Source of the DNA: Arthrobacter gengyunqii
GTDB taxonomy: Bacteria > Actinomycetota > Actinomycetes > Actinomycetales > Micrococcaceae
Length of the DNA stretch: 64,000 bases
Reading direction: 5' to 3'
Assembly: GCF_023022985.1 (NCBI RefSeq)
Contig: NZ_CP095461.1
Span: 682,001 to 746,000, forward strand
The translations under genes were made by a program, and so were the position numbers. Each line of letters begins with the position of its first letter. Position 1 is the stretch's first letter. Under the pieces are notes generated by a model. It had not been told where the DNA came from. It saw only the letters and a program-made list of their open reading frames with translations, and ran no database searches. Of the stretch, positions 27,939 through 37,264 are shown piece by piece.

Positions 27939-28877
27939 TCACTTCGCGCCGCGGGTGAGCTCTATTTCCTGGTTCTGCCAAGCTCCATAGGTCAAACCGG
28001 TCGACTGGACCTTCCACTCCATACGGCCGTTCGAATTCCGCCCGGACACGATCGCCGATGCCGCCGAGGGGGAGGCAAACACTTGGTCGCGGGCGAAGAC
28101 CGCCAATTTGCCGTCTTGGGTCGGGACCAAGGTGCCGTCCTGAACCAGCTTGTCCCGCAGCCTCCCGTAACCGTCCTCTACCCCGACCCACGAGGCCCTC
28201 GCGAGCGATGCTTTCAGCACCGTGAACTCGCCATCGACTTCCTGAGCGGTCGCAACAATGCCATGCCTGGCAAGGCGCATTTCGAACAGCGGGGAGACAA
28301 GCGACTGAACCGGAGGCAGGGGATCGGCAGCATTCGAAGATGCTGTGGTGACCGTTGTGTTACGGAACAAATTAACCCCGAGCACGGGCAGCGCGATCTT
28401 GACTTGGGCAATGAAGTACTCCATGTCCGAGATGTCCGCCTCCGGCAGAGGCAATGGCACTGGCGCAGTGCCATTCGTGAGGCGGGCCCGGTTGGCCTGC
28501 TGCGCCAGAGTGATCAGACGAGACTCAAGATAGCGGGCGTGTGCCTTGGTCAGGTTGGCATCCTTGCTCGTGAGGATGATCGCACGTTCCCAAAAATCCT
28601 TGCCGCCCTGCTCTTCCGGTCGGGAATGCTGATAAAGCCGCCTGCTGACGTCGTCACCTTCGCCAATGTAGGCCAAGGAACCGCCCATGCTGTCAGGATC
28701 ATCACCAAGCAAAATGTAGATGCCTGTCCGGCTGGCCTCCGGCCGTTTGAGGAGCGCTCCGAGATCCGACCGCGGAGCCGCGACGACATGCCCCGTCCAA
28801 TTCATAATTTCGGCAGTCAACAAGCCACCAGGGGTGCCGTCCGCGAGAAACAAGCGGACGGATTTTCCGATACTCAT
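27939..28877 (-). CDS. GIY-YIG nuclease with DUF4357-like C-terminus
   Basis: 312 residues. GIYILLG (52-58) and AYIGEGDDVSRRLYQH (69-84) are the two halves of the GIY-YIG core with the following Arg. A candidate Glu of the nuclease lies in ARYLESRLI (about 114-122). The C-terminus (about 253-305) has FASPSAASAIVSGRNSNGRMEWK and YGAWQ, typical of DUF4357. A GIY-YIG plus DUF4357 architecture is known in bacterial nucleases of unclear role. A good ribosome site (GGAGG) precedes ATG 28877, and the start overlaps a 22-codon ORF. It lies downstream of the helicase gene on the same strand and may belong to that operon as an extra DNA-cutting effector. Confidence 0.85.
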   Translation of the reverse strand: MSIGKSVRLFLADGTPGGLLTAEIMNWTGHVVAAPRSDLGALLKRPEASRTGIYILLGDDPDSMGGSLAYIGEGDDVSRRLYQHSRPEEQGGKDFWERAIILTSKDANLTKAHARYLESRLITLAQQANRARLTNGTAPVPLPLPEADISDMEYFIAQVKIALPVLGVNLFRNTTVTTASSNAADPLPPVQSLVSPLFEMRLARHGIVATAQEVDGEFTVLKASLARASWVGVEDGYGRLRDKLVQDGTLVPTQDGKLAVFARDQVFASPSAASAIVSGRNSNGRMEWKVQSTGLTYGAWQNQEIELTRGAK

Positions 28878-28942
28878 GACAAACCCTCCAACTCTGAGGT
28901 TTTCGATAGCTCGTAGTCGACATCAGGTTCTTTGAGTGCCAT
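28874..28942 (-). CDS. 22-residue ORF translationally coupled to the GIY-YIG gene
   Basis: ATG at 28942 is preceded by AAAGGG, and the frame encodes MALKEPDVDYELSKTSELEG and two more residues. Its TGA overlaps the nuclease ATG as ATGA (28874-28877). The ribosome site of the nuclease (GGAGG) is inside this ORF. The arrangement is that of a coupled leader peptide or micro-protein. The product is acidic and polar, with no known domain. Confidence 0.5.
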   Translation of the reverse strand: MALKEPDVDYELSKTSELEGLS

Positions 28943-29002
28943 AGTTTGTATCCCTTTGCTTTAGGTTAGTTGAAACGTGCGGGCTGCCAGCGAGGCATTG
29001 CA

Positions 29003-32000
29003 TTAGGTCGACTCTGCGGTCACTGCACGGGGCCTGAGATTCAGTGCACGAACCTCGCTGTTGTCCGGGATCAATCCCAGCAAGTCATCCTGCCGTGCCT
29101 GACCCAATGCGAGACGGTAGGTTGCGAGACCCGACAGCATCTGCTTGGTCCGCGCCACATCCCGGCTCAGTGGGTGGTCGAGTAACCGCCGCTCAACCTT
29201 GTTGGCACCCGGGTGGATCCAGTGCGGAGAGAATTCCGTGGCGGCATTGTCCGGCGCGGCTGAAATTGACGCGGCGGCAGCATCAAACACGGTGGCCCAG
29301 GGGCTGGTTGCCCGCGACGTGAAAACCGCGACCCCATGCTCCTGGGCGACATTCTTCCTGACTGCATGGCCGAGGTAGCGGTGCACTCTCCCTTCCCGCT
29401 GTTCAAAATCCACCGGATTGGACGGCACATTCCAATGCATCACTGAGTGAGACCACCAATGGAAATCAATCCCTTCCTGGCCGACCGAAGTGGACGCCAG
29501 AACAAACGGCCAGAAGGGACTGTTGAATGACCGCCGGACTTCGGGCATGCGGGCGGAGTCGCCATCCTCGGAGCGTGAGTTGCTGTACCGAACTGCGAAG
29601 CGAACCCCCATCCGGAGATCGTCATGCGAGCCATCCGGATACTTCGCCTGCATGGGTGCGGGGCGCAGAGTGAGTGCCCCCCGAATGTCGTTCGCCAGCA
29701 GCATGAGCTGGGCACTGGTCAGTTCACCGGGAGGCTGCTGGCTCCGCAGCTGGAACACATACTCGTCCAGCAGCGACTGCAGATTTCCGGCCTCGCAATA
29801 CCGCAGCACCCGTTGCCATGGTTCACCCTCCGGATACAGCTGGCCCAAGAGTTCCGCCACATCAAGACGGTTAAAGAGTGAGCGGAGGCCCGAAACACCG
29901 ATCAAGGCAGCCCGGAAGATATCGCTTTGCTCCATGCCAGCCGGAGCTATTCGCTGAAGTGAGCGGTACATGCAGTTGGCGGGAGAATTTGCCGTCAAAT
30001 CGGCCACATCAGCATCCCATCCCAGGAAGCCCGCAGTCGCGATGTCGAGCATGCGTTCAACGTGCTGGAGGTAGGCGGTGTCTTCGCGTCCGCCGTCGTC
30101 GTTTTTGCTGGACTCAGCAGCGTCCTCTGCGCCGGAGAACCGCACGATGACGTCGGCTGTGTCTCGGAATCCCTGCGCGGCCGCACCCGTTTCAGCCCAG
30201 CGGTCGGGCAGGGCACCCGGAACACTGAAATACGAAGCCCAGGAGCCCAGCCGTCCCGCGTCTCCAACCGCCGGACCGGTGATTGTCTGACCTGTCGCGG
30301 CGGCGTATTCCCTGAGCTCCTCGCCCGTCACTCGGCCGCCGGACGACCGTGCGGCGGACAAGGGATCGCCCGCGGCGCTGAGAGCAACGTGGGGTACAAA
30401 CAATGCCAGCGTCGACATTCGCTGCGGCTCCCCGTCCTTAACCGCGTACCGGAACCTGCCGCGGAATCTCCGCCGGGCCTCTGGAGAGTTCTCACCGTGT
30501 TCGGACCCTTCGAGAATTTCCCGCTCCGCCTCATAGGAGAGCAGCGTGGTGAGCGCTGTGGGAGCGGCGTTCCACGAGGTGAAAACTAGCTGTTTGGTCA
30601 CGGCCGAGTGCCCGGTGTAGGGTCCGGATGGTTCCACATATGGCAACGACGGCGGAATCCACAGCAGTCGCCACCAGCCCTCGCCGACAGTGTGATCCCG
30701 GACAGCACGGAACTTTGCGCTGTCGGTGTCCAGCGGTTTGTAGCGGCGGTATTTGTCAGCGTCTATGGTCGCCAAGCTGGACAACAGCGGCCGCAGAGTT
30801 TCGCTGTGCTGTGCGGTCACACGGCCGATTTTGTAGCCGCTGAGGAAATGAGCGAAATAGGGGATGGATTTCCAGTACTCCAGCACGTTGCCCGATTTTG
30901 TTGCCCGTGAGACTTCGGCGAGGGAGCGGTAGCTCGTAAGGTCTCCGGGCTTCACTTTGGTCGGCGCCATGTTGATGACCTCAAGCATGTCGTCCCCGCC
31001 CAGCTGGGGCCTCTCGGTCCGCGACATGAACCGAAGCAGTGATTCTTCGATGCGGTCAGTCACGTCCTCTTCGACGGATTGGCCGGTCAGTTGCCGGCGC
31101 CGCGTTTCGAAGTCGGCAGTCAGAGCGCTCAAGTAGCCGTCTTCGCCGCGGCTCAGGAAATCCAGCAGCTGAAGGAAGTCCGAGGAATGGTCATCCCCGT
31201 CGACGTCTCCCGCAGTGGTGTGTGCCTTGTAAGGCGTGGCGGAGAGCAAAAGCAGCTTCGCGCCGTCGTACTCCAGGAATTGCCGGGCCAGTTCATTGGC
31301 CTCGTCGATCTGGTCATCGACCGCCGGCGGGCGGAGCAGATCCCGAAAGCGCTGAAACTCGTCCAGGATGATCAGATCCGGTTCCAGACAGTTCAGACCG
31401 GCCCGCGCCAAGTCAGAGCGCAAACCGCCAATAATGCCGTTCATGGTTTTCCGCTGATCGTCCCAATCAGCTGTGTCGTTGAACAGCTCGCGTTTCAGCG
31501 CCTGCAGATTTCCGCTCTGCGTGGCAAGGTCGGAAAACTCATTTGCTATGCGGGGAACGAAGCCGCCGGGGTTCCTGGCCTTGGCGCGTCCCAGATGCCA
31601 CTCAAACGAGCCCGCCCCAGCGGTAGCGCGGAGCAGTTCCACTGCATGGTCACGGTTCTCCGCCGTGATGACATCGAGTTGTTCCAGGAGTGCGAAGAGG
31701 ACGGCCCGTTCCGGAATCTGTCCGGTGGCATGGGTGACTTTGAACGAGGTGCCCGGCGTCAGTGAGATGAAGTTGACCCGTTTGTTCATGCCTTCGGCTG
31801 GCTCACCCTGCAGCAGATCCAGTTGTCCGGGGAGCAGGGTCAGCCGTCCGGATTCGATAATGTCCGGCTGGCCGGTGACGTTCAGGCGAGCCAAGTTCTG
31901 TTTGGCCAGATCAGCATTGGAACAGACGTAGACGACGTCGATGCGTTCGACGCCCGAGTCGGGCTGGTCCAGTTCAGCGATGACCTTGGCAATGACCCCG

Positions 32001-32155
32001 CGGGCAACCATGCTCTTCCCCAGACCGGTTTCGTCCGCAACCAGGAAGCGATCTGCCGGCTGGGTGTCGTGGTAAAGCCGGTTGAAAACATGGTCCACGG
32101 TGCGGCGTTGAAAGCCCCGCAGGCTGTTCAATGCTGGCAGCGGGTCAAAGGCCAT
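29003..32155 (-). CDS. Large SNF2/DEAD-like helicase of the DUF6361-PLD operon
   Basis: 1050 residues. Walker A is ADETGLGKSM (near 45), the DExx box is ILDEFQRF (near 266), and a SATPYKAH motif III follows. The C-terminal lobe ends with QEGIDFHWW and QREGRVHRYLGHA (near 924), a clear motif VI. The GLGKS and DE-x-Q patterns place it among SNF2/DEAD-type translocases such as those in DISARM (DrmD) and other defence systems. It overlaps the PLD gene by 11 bases, so the two are translated together. I infer that it moves on or opens foreign DNA for the neighbouring nuclease. There is no methylase in the operon. Confidence 0.85.
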   Translation of the reverse strand: MAFDPLPALNSLRGFQRRTVDHVFNRLYHDTQPADRFLVADETGLGKSMVARGVIAKVIAELDQPDSGVERIDVVYVCSNADLAKQNLARLNVTGQPDIIESGRLTLLPGQLDLLQGEPAEGMNKRVNFISLTPGTSFKVTHATGQIPERAVLFALLEQLDVITAENRDHAVELLRATAGAGSFEWHLGRAKARNPGGFVPRIANEFSDLATQSGNLQALKRELFNDTADWDDQRKTMNGIIGGLRSDLARAGLNCLEPDLIILDEFQRFRDLLRPPAVDDQIDEANELARQFLEYDGAKLLLLSATPYKAHTTAGDVDGDDHSSDFLQLLDFLSRGEDGYLSALTADFETRRRQLTGQSVEEDVTDRIEESLLRFMSRTERPQLGGDDMLEVINMAPTKVKPGDLTSYRSLAEVSRATKSGNVLEYWKSIPYFAHFLSGYKIGRVTAQHSETLRPLLSSLATIDADKYRRYKPLDTDSAKFRAVRDHTVGEGWWRLLWIPPSLPYVEPSGPYTGHSAVTKQLVFTSWNAAPTALTTLLSYEAEREILEGSEHGENSPEARRRFRGRFRYAVKDGEPQRMSTLALFVPHVALSAAGDPLSAARSSGGRVTGEELREYAAATGQTITGPAVGDAGRLGSWASYFSVPGALPDRWAETGAAAQGFRDTADVIVRFSGAEDAAESSKNDDGGREDTAYLQHVERMLDIATAGFLGWDADVADLTANSPANCMYRSLQRIAPAGMEQSDIFRAALIGVSGLRSLFNRLDVAELLGQLYPEGEPWQRVLRYCEAGNLQSLLDEYVFQLRSQQPPGELTSAQLMLLANDIRGALTLRPAPMQAKYPDGSHDDLRMGVRFAVRYSNSRSEDGDSARMPEVRRSFNSPFWPFVLASTSVGQEGIDFHWWSHSVMHWNVPSNPVDFEQREGRVHRYLGHAVRKNVAQEHGVAVFTSRATSPWATVFDAAAASISAAPDNAATEFSPHWIHPGANKVERRLLDHPLSRDVARTKQMLSGLATYRLALGQARQDDLLGLIPDNSEVRALNLRPRAVTAEST

Positions 32156-34019
32156 GAGGAGTTTCTTTCATTTGCAGGGCTTCGGTGGCGGCGGACCAGA
32201 GGGCGTGAAGCTGGAGAACGTCGTCGCTTTCCCCGTTCAGCTTTACCAACCGTTGAATCACCGGTTCCAGCTCGCTGAAAATTTCCGAGGCGTTGGGATT
32301 CTCCAGTGCGGTGACCAGGGTTTCGAAGAGCCCGGCCGATGCACCCGCCTGATACCCCGCACCGAAACGCCACGGCAGCCCGGCAAAGCCTGCGCCGGGT
32401 GGGGCATCTTCCGGCGACAGGAACAGAAGCAGAAATTGCCGCAGCTTGTCGGGATTGTCCAGCTGCCGGGCAACGATCTCGTCTAGGCGGCCGTCTGGAT
32501 CGGTGCGCAGAACCCCCTGCACAACGGCCGTTGCCGTCAGCTCGGACTCCGGGTCGGTGAGGCTTAGGACGAGATATGGGGTCACATCCGCCAGCGGTAC
32601 GTTTCGGTAGCGCAAGCTACTGGCCCCCGGCTCGGATGGTCCGCCGACCTCGAAGACCGGTGTTCGAAGGGTCACCAGCCGCACGGTGGCGCTGAGCCGT
32701 GCTGGAGGTGTCCAGTCGTGCTCCAGCGTTACCGCATACAGTCCGGAAGTGTCGGGGCCCTGTTCCGGGACGGCATCAAGGAGGAAGATTCTGGCTGCTG
32801 CTTCCCTCAGCTTGCTGTCCAGATGGAAGCGCATCTCGTCATCGTCGCTGCGTTGCTGGCCTCCGGTGCCCGAATAATCGTTGAAGGGAACGTCTTCGAG
32901 GCTCGTCAGGATCGTGTCCACGCCGATTTTGGACTTGAGGCCCCGCATCTCAACCAGGAATTCGACGTTCTTGTTGAATCCCGCGTTGGTGGCATTGCTG
33001 GAGCCGAGGAGCACATGGGTCTGGAATCCGTAATCGCAGAAATAGGCCTTGGCGTGCAGCCCGGTGAGGTCGTCCCCCGAGGTGGAAGCGCCGTCGTCGC
33101 CCATCTCAGGGGTGATGGTGTCGTCGAAGGAGCGGAAGCAGAAGCGCTTGTTGGAGATTGTGTTGGGGGCGATGAGGTCCAGCTGGTCTGCACGGGAAAA
33201 GACGTGAGTCTTGTCAGTGCGGGTGGTGTCGAGAATGCGCCCGAGCAGGATGTCATCCAGGAAAGGGGAGATCACCAGCTTTTTGTAACCGATGGTTTTT
33301 GCGGCGGCAGGGTCGGGATTCAAGCCGGCTGCGGTCTGCGGATTACGGAGGTAGCTGACCAAGGACTCGGGTTCGGGGTCGGTTTGAACACCGAGTGGCC
33401 GGAAGGCCAGTAACGAAATGTGCTCCGGAAGCTCCCACTCAACAGTGGCGATCCGGTCGGCAAGGCTATGGATTCGGTTGACCCGTGATTGTTCCGGCGG
33501 CACTGATGCCAGGGGGCAAAGCGCTGTCAGGAATTCCTGCAGGGGAGTGTTGCCTGGTTGGACGGTGTCCGTGGGCGCTCCGTCCAGACGCACCAGGAGG
33601 TCCCAGCTGGTGTCCGGGGTGAGGTTGCGGCTGCCGCACAGGAACCGGTAACGGCGCTCGCCGTCGTCGTTTTCAAACTCCAGTACCCAAACCTTCGGAT
33701 GAAAAAGTCCGCCGCCCCTCACACTGACCTGGTGCACCATTGGTTCCAGCAACGCCAGCAAATCCGATGCACCCTGCGGAACCCGGATATTGCCCGCCTG
33801 ACAGAAGATATCGACACGGTCGGAGACCTTTCGGAGTGCGGTAAGCACCGCCACCGGATTGGTGAACTGCTCTCCGGACCCGGCCACAAAGCTCAGCGGC
33901 ACCGACAGGGCGCTGGTCATGTCCAGAGTGAACGTAGTGCCCACGGCGTGAACCAGTCGAAAACCGGCCGGTGGACGCAGCTGCTGGGTAAGGGCCTGCC
34001 TGTTGCCGGCATCAAGCAT
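32145..34019 (-). CDS. Phospholipase D-type nuclease with two HKD motifs
   Basis: 624 residues from ATG 34019, which has CCGGAG upstream and overlaps the DUF6361 stop by 8 bases; a longer frame from 34052 is less likely. Two complete PLD half-motifs are visible: HPKVWVLE with CGSRNLT (near 106-125) and HAKAYFCD with LGSSNAT (near 321-340). Having both in one chain predicts an active pseudo-dimer. The PLD family includes nucleases such as Nuc and the DISARM protein DrmC. The C-terminal half has no motif I recognise. Given helicase and DUF6361 partners, nuclease activity on foreign DNA is the natural guess. Confidence 0.85.
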   Translation of the reverse strand: MLDAGNRQALTQQLRPPAGFRLVHAVGTTFTLDMTSALSVPLSFVAGSGEQFTNPVAVLTALRKVSDRVDIFCQAGNIRVPQGASDLLALLEPMVHQVSVRGGGLFHPKVWVLEFENDDGERRYRFLCGSRNLTPDTSWDLLVRLDGAPTDTVQPGNTPLQEFLTALCPLASVPPEQSRVNRIHSLADRIATVEWELPEHISLLAFRPLGVQTDPEPESLVSYLRNPQTAAGLNPDPAAAKTIGYKKLVISPFLDDILLGRILDTTRTDKTHVFSRADQLDLIAPNTISNKRFCFRSFDDTITPEMGDDGASTSGDDLTGLHAKAYFCDYGFQTHVLLGSSNATNAGFNKNVEFLVEMRGLKSKIGVDTILTSLEDVPFNDYSGTGGQQRSDDDEMRFHLDSKLREAAARIFLLDAVPEQGPDTSGLYAVTLEHDWTPPARLSATVRLVTLRTPVFEVGGPSEPGASSLRYRNVPLADVTPYLVLSLTDPESELTATAVVQGVLRTDPDGRLDEIVARQLDNPDKLRQFLLLFLSPEDAPPGAGFAGLPWRFGAGYQAGASAGLFETLVTALENPNASEIFSELEPVIQRLVKLNGESDDVLQLHALWSAATEALQMKETPHGL

Positions 34020-35235
34020 GTGCGTGCTCCGGCCCGAGGGCAAGCCCGTCATGGATGTCGCGAACGGTGCGGCGGACCTGAGCCCAGCGGTACGTAAGGG
34101 CGGCGACGCCCCGCTCCGGCGGTGCCCAGGCGCGGAGGCGCTGGTGGTTACGGAAGCGCGAGTTGGCTTTTTTCATGAGGCGTTCCCTGTCTTCGACGGC
34201 GCGACGAAGCTCGGGATTGTCCGCGAGTGGTATTGAAAAGGTTTGAGCTGCTGCGGCCATGGTTCGGGCGAAGTCCACTGTGCTGCCGCGGATGGCGGGG
34301 TTAGCCTCCCGGATTCTGTCGAGGAAGGCGTCAACGTTCCAGCTAGCAAGCAGGTGTTTTTTGGCATCCCGCTCTGTTTCCCATTCTTGGAGCAGTTCAT
34401 TGGTTGTCTCGGTGGTGATGCCGCTGTCCGGCAGGTTCTTGGCAGACAGTTCAGCAAGCAAATGCTGGTACAGGATGTTGGCGCCGTTGTGCACAAAGGA
34501 AAAGAGTTCAGCGTCCCGGACCCACTGGACGGTTCGTGCATCTGCTGTGTGGGATATCGGGTCCTGCCACGGACCGGTGGTGTTCTGCGCCAGCGGATCC
34601 CGGGACACTACGAAGTGCGCGAGCAGGGTTCCGCGGCAGGAGGCGAGCAGCCGTTCCTGCAGCCACGATGCTTCGGCATGCGTGAGCGCCAGGCCGTTCT
34701 CTTCGGTGTAGGGGAAGCCTTCGGGCGGCTGGGGCAGGGATGGCGCCCAGACCGCTGCGGTTTCGGCGTTCTCGTTGCTGCTGGAATTGGCTCGGGCAGC
34801 GCACATGGCCTCGGCTATGCCCGCGCGGTCGATATCGGGATGCACGATTTCGTAACGGCGAAGTGCGGACCAGTAGGCCGCTGAGGGAAGCTGGCGTACC
34901 TTGTTGCCGGCCGAGCTGCCGATGAATCCGGTCGTCGAGATTTCTCCAAGCCTGTCGATCAGAGCTCGCTCGGACTTCTCAGCCCTGGACTTCAGAACGT
35001 CCGGTTGGGATGTTCCGGCTGCGGCGGTCAGATAGGCCCAGGGAACGAGCAGAAGGTATCGGGCTCCGGCGTGCAGGACGGAGGTCCCGGGGAAGAGGCT
35101 GTTGCTGATGACGTCCCGTATTTGGCCGATGCCCAGATCATCGATGGTTTCGGGTGTGGAGAAGAGTTTGACGAGTTCCCGCATGCGGTTGTTCTCGTCG
35201 GTGTTGGCGTCAAGCCAAGAGATATGAGAAGTCAT
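34012..35235 (-). CDS. DUF6361-family protein
   Basis: 407 residues. The N-terminus (MTSHISWLDAN, then DLGIGQIRDVISNSLFPGTS and LLVPWAYL) fits DUF6361, a family of unknown function that I recall next to helicase and PLD genes in actinobacteria. The rest is mostly helical, with many Trp and Arg residues, and no catalytic motif is evident. It is the first gene of the operon, so it could be the sensor or structural platform. The ribosome site is weak and the promoter must lie in 35236-35300. Confidence 0.7.
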   Translation of the reverse strand: MTSHISWLDANTDENNRMRELVKLFSTPETIDDLGIGQIRDVISNSLFPGTSVLHAGARYLLLVPWAYLTAAAGTSQPDVLKSRAEKSERALIDRLGEISTTGFIGSSAGNKVRQLPSAAYWSALRRYEIVHPDIDRAGIAEAMCAARANSSSNENAETAAVWAPSLPQPPEGFPYTEENGLALTHAEASWLQERLLASCRGTLLAHFVVSRDPLAQNTTGPWQDPISHTADARTVQWVRDAELFSFVHNGANILYQHLLAELSAKNLPDSGITTETTNELLQEWETERDAKKHLLASWNVDAFLDRIREANPAIRGSTVDFARTMAAAAQTFSIPLADNPELRRAVEDRERLMKKANSRFRNHQRLRAWAPPERGVAALTYRWAQVRRTVRDIHDGLALGPEHAHA

Positions 35236-35457
35236 CGTCAGATCGAGTGAGCGCTTTCAGGTGCGGCTGGCTGGCTTACGGTAATTACAGGCTACCTTCA
35301 CGCTGCTCTATGCCCGTGCAGACCGGAGTAGGCGTTGTTCTCGGCGAGCACCTTCTCGAAGTTGCTGAGCTATGGAGCGCATTTGCTTCATTCGCGATGA
35401 CGAACGACGTGTTGGAGCGGCGCCGGTCCGGATTCGGCCCCCGCCCCACGTTCTGCA

Positions 35458-35492
35458 AAGATGGTAGTAAGGCTACTGATAAAGGAGATCCC
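35458..35492 (+). promoter_or_regulatory. Leader motif before the LRV-like gene, repeated in degenerate form near 37.45 kb
   Basis: The leader contains GGTAGTAAGGCTACTGATAA, where GTAG and CTAC can pair, followed by the ribosome site AAAGGAG. A near copy lies at 37444-37490 with ATAG/CTAT in the arms, so the outer base pair changes on both sides. It may be a short RNA hairpin or part of a promoter. Confidence 0.4.
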
Positions 35493-35849
35493 ATGCAGAA
35501 CGAAATGCAGGAACATCCCGCTGACGAGAACACCCCGTCAAGCCGGCGGACCACCCCGCTGATGAACATCCCGGCGGCAGACATCGTTGACGCCGGAGCA
35601 TCAGCAGCCAGGCCGCGGGACGTGGATCCAGCCGAGGTCGCCATCCTGGCCGAGGCCGAAGACCCGGGAACGCCCGGCCTGCGGCTGCAGGAACTCGCCA
35701 CCGACGAGCCCAAGGCCCGCCCCGCCGTCGCCGCCAATCCCGCCGCCGGACCCGAACTGCTCAAATGGCTCGGCGCGCTCGACGATCCCGCCGTGAACGA
35801 GGCGCTCCGGCGCCGCGAACAGGCCCAGCAAACAGAGCACGGACACTAA
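35493..35849 (+). CDS. Small LRV-like (variant leucine-rich repeat) protein
   Basis: 118 residues from ATG 35493, with AAAGGAG six bases upstream. The N-terminal half is Pro/Ala-rich and probably unstructured. The end carries two helical repeats: ADPEDP-type AEDPGTPGLRLQELATD and PAVAANPAAGPELLKWLGALDDPAVNEAL. The pattern AxNPAxxxELLxWLxxLxDPxVxxAL is typical of LRV-like repeats in actinobacterial small proteins. Its function is unknown. It stands alone between the defence island and arcA and is followed by a strong terminator. Confidence 0.75.
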   Translation: MQNEMQEHPADENTPSSRRTTPLMNIPAADIVDAGASAARPRDVDPAEVAILAEAEDPGTPGLRLQELATDEPKARPAVAANPAAGPELLKWLGALDDPAVNEALRRREQAQQTEHGH

Positions 35850-35854
35850 TTTCT

Positions 35855-35900
35855 AAGCTGGTGGAGGGACGGACAAACAGTCCGCCCCTCCACCAGCTTT
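35855..35900 (+). terminator. Strong hairpin after the LRV-like gene
   Basis: AAGCTGGTGGAGGGACGGAC (35855-35874) pairs with GTCCGCCCCTCCACCAGCTT (35880-35899) with one mismatch, around the loop AAACA. It begins 5 bases after the stop. Part of the right arm (CGCCCCTCCAC) recurs in the scar at 37444-37516. Confidence 0.8.
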
Positions 35901-35983
35901 GTCAGCACCACCCGCACCGATGAAGTCCCGCCGACAGCAACCCCGGCTGCAAAGAAGCAGCCAGACAACCCAAGGAGAACCAC

Positions 35984-37246
35984 ATGCTTCCCGCACCCTC
36001 CGCACCCAACGCGGCCGACTACGGGGTGTATTCGGAGGTCGGCAAACTGCGCAAGGTCCTGGTCTGCGCCCCGGGCCTGGCCCACGAACGGCTCACCCCC
36101 ACTAACCGCGAAGACCTGCTCTTCGACGACGTGATGTGGGTGGAGAACGCCCAGCGCGACCATGCCGACTTCGTTGCAAAGATGACCAGCCGCGGCGTCG
36201 ATGTCGTCGAACTCCACGACCTGCTCGGCTCTACCATGGATATCCCTGAAGCCCGGACCTGGCTGCTGGACCGCAAGATCATCGCCAACCGGGTGGGGCT
36301 GGGACTGGTTGCCGGCACCCGGGCATTCCTGGATTCGCTGACCGGGGCGGAACTGGCACGGATCCTCATCGGCGGGTTGACGACGTCGGACCTGCCCAAC
36401 GACTATCTCAGCGGCTACGTGGGCCTGGTCCGGGAATCCACCGGCCGGCCCGAGTACCTGCTACCGCCGCTGCCCAACACCCTCTACACCCGGGACACCA
36501 CCTGCTGGATCGGCGGCGGGCTGACCCTGAACCCGCTGTACTGGCCGGCCCGGCACGACGAAACCCTGCTGATGCAGGCCATCTATCGGTTCCATCCGGA
36601 CTACACGGGCTCGAAAATCTGGTGGGGCGACGCGGAAAAGGACTGGAGCCAGGCCTATCTGGAGGGCGGCGACGTCATGCCCGTGGGCAATGGCACCGTG
36701 CTGCTCGGCATGGGGGAGCGGACCTCCCGGCAGGCCATCACCCAGCTCGCGCAGGCCCTGTTCAAAGACGGAGCCGCCGAACGGATCGTCGTCGCCGGCA
36801 TGCCGAAACTGCGCGCCGCGATGCACCTGGACACCGTGTTTACCTTCGCGGACCGGGACCTGGCCACCATTCACCCGGCCATCGTGGACGGCATCCACCC
36901 CTTCACCATCCATCCCTCGGACAAACCCCTGGGCCTGGAGGTGCGGGACCACCGCGACCGGCGGTTTGTGGACGTGGTGGCCGAATCCATGGGCTACAAG
37001 AAACTGCGGCTGGTGGAGACCGCCGGGGACTACTCAGCCTCCGAACGCCAGCAGTGGGACAGTGCGAACAATGCCGTCGCCCTGGAACCGGGCGTGGTGT
37101 TCACCTACGACCGCAACACCCAGACCAACGCGGCGCTCCGGAACGCCGGCGTGGAGGTGATTCCCATTGTCGGGGCCGAGCTGGGCCGGGGACGCGGCGG
37201 CGGGCACTGCATGACCTGCCCGATCATCCGCGACGGGATCGAGTAA
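35984..37246 (+). CDS. arcA: Arginine deiminase
   Basis: 420 residues, the usual length. It hydrolyses arginine to citrulline and ammonia (EC 3.5.3.6) in the cytoplasm. Family marks are the N-terminal [31 protein letters not shown], the EGGDVMPVG segment and the C-terminal [12 protein letters not shown], with the catalytic Cys near residue 408. A good ribosome site (AAGGAG) precedes ATG 35984. The antiporter gene arcD follows, but ornithine carbamoyltransferase (arcB) and carbamate kinase (arcC) are not in the window, so ATP generation needs genes elsewhere. Alternatively, the pair serves acid resistance by ammonia release. Confidence 0.95.
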   Translation: MLPAPSAPNAADYGVYSEVGKLRKVLVCAPGLAHERLTPTNREDLLFDDVMWVENAQRDHADFVAKMTSRGVDVVELHDLLGSTMDIPEARTWLLDRKIIANRVGLGLVAGTRAFLDSLTGAELARILIGGLTTSDLPNDYLSGYVGLVRESTGRPEYLLPPLPNTLYTRDTTCWIGGGLTLNPLYWPARHDETLLMQAIYRFHPDYTGSKIWWGDAEKDWSQAYLEGGDVMPVGNGTVLLGMGERTSRQAITQLAQALFKDGAAERIVVAGMPKLRAAMHLDTVFTFADRDLATIHPAIVDGIHPFTIHPSDKPLGLEVRDHRDRRFVDVVAESMGYKKLRLVETAGDYSASERQQWDSANNAVALEPGVVFTYDRNTQTNAALRNAGVEVIPIVGAELGRGRGGGHCMTCPIIRDGIE

Positions 37247-37264
37247 CCGACGACGGCGTGCGGG

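Noticed and set aside
34020..34052. Longer start for the PLD gene at 34052
   Set aside because: ATG 34019 has a ribosome site (CCGGAG) and the usual short overlap; the extension has neither.
28874..35235. Standard DISARM system
   Set aside because: A helicase and a PLD nuclease are present, but no DNA methylase and no DUF1998 (drmB) gene are in the operon, and DUF6361 is not a DISARM component I know.
1..35492. Integrase, transposase or flanking attachment repeats for the defence island
   Set aside because: None seen; the island probably extends beyond the left edge, so its ends cannot be judged.
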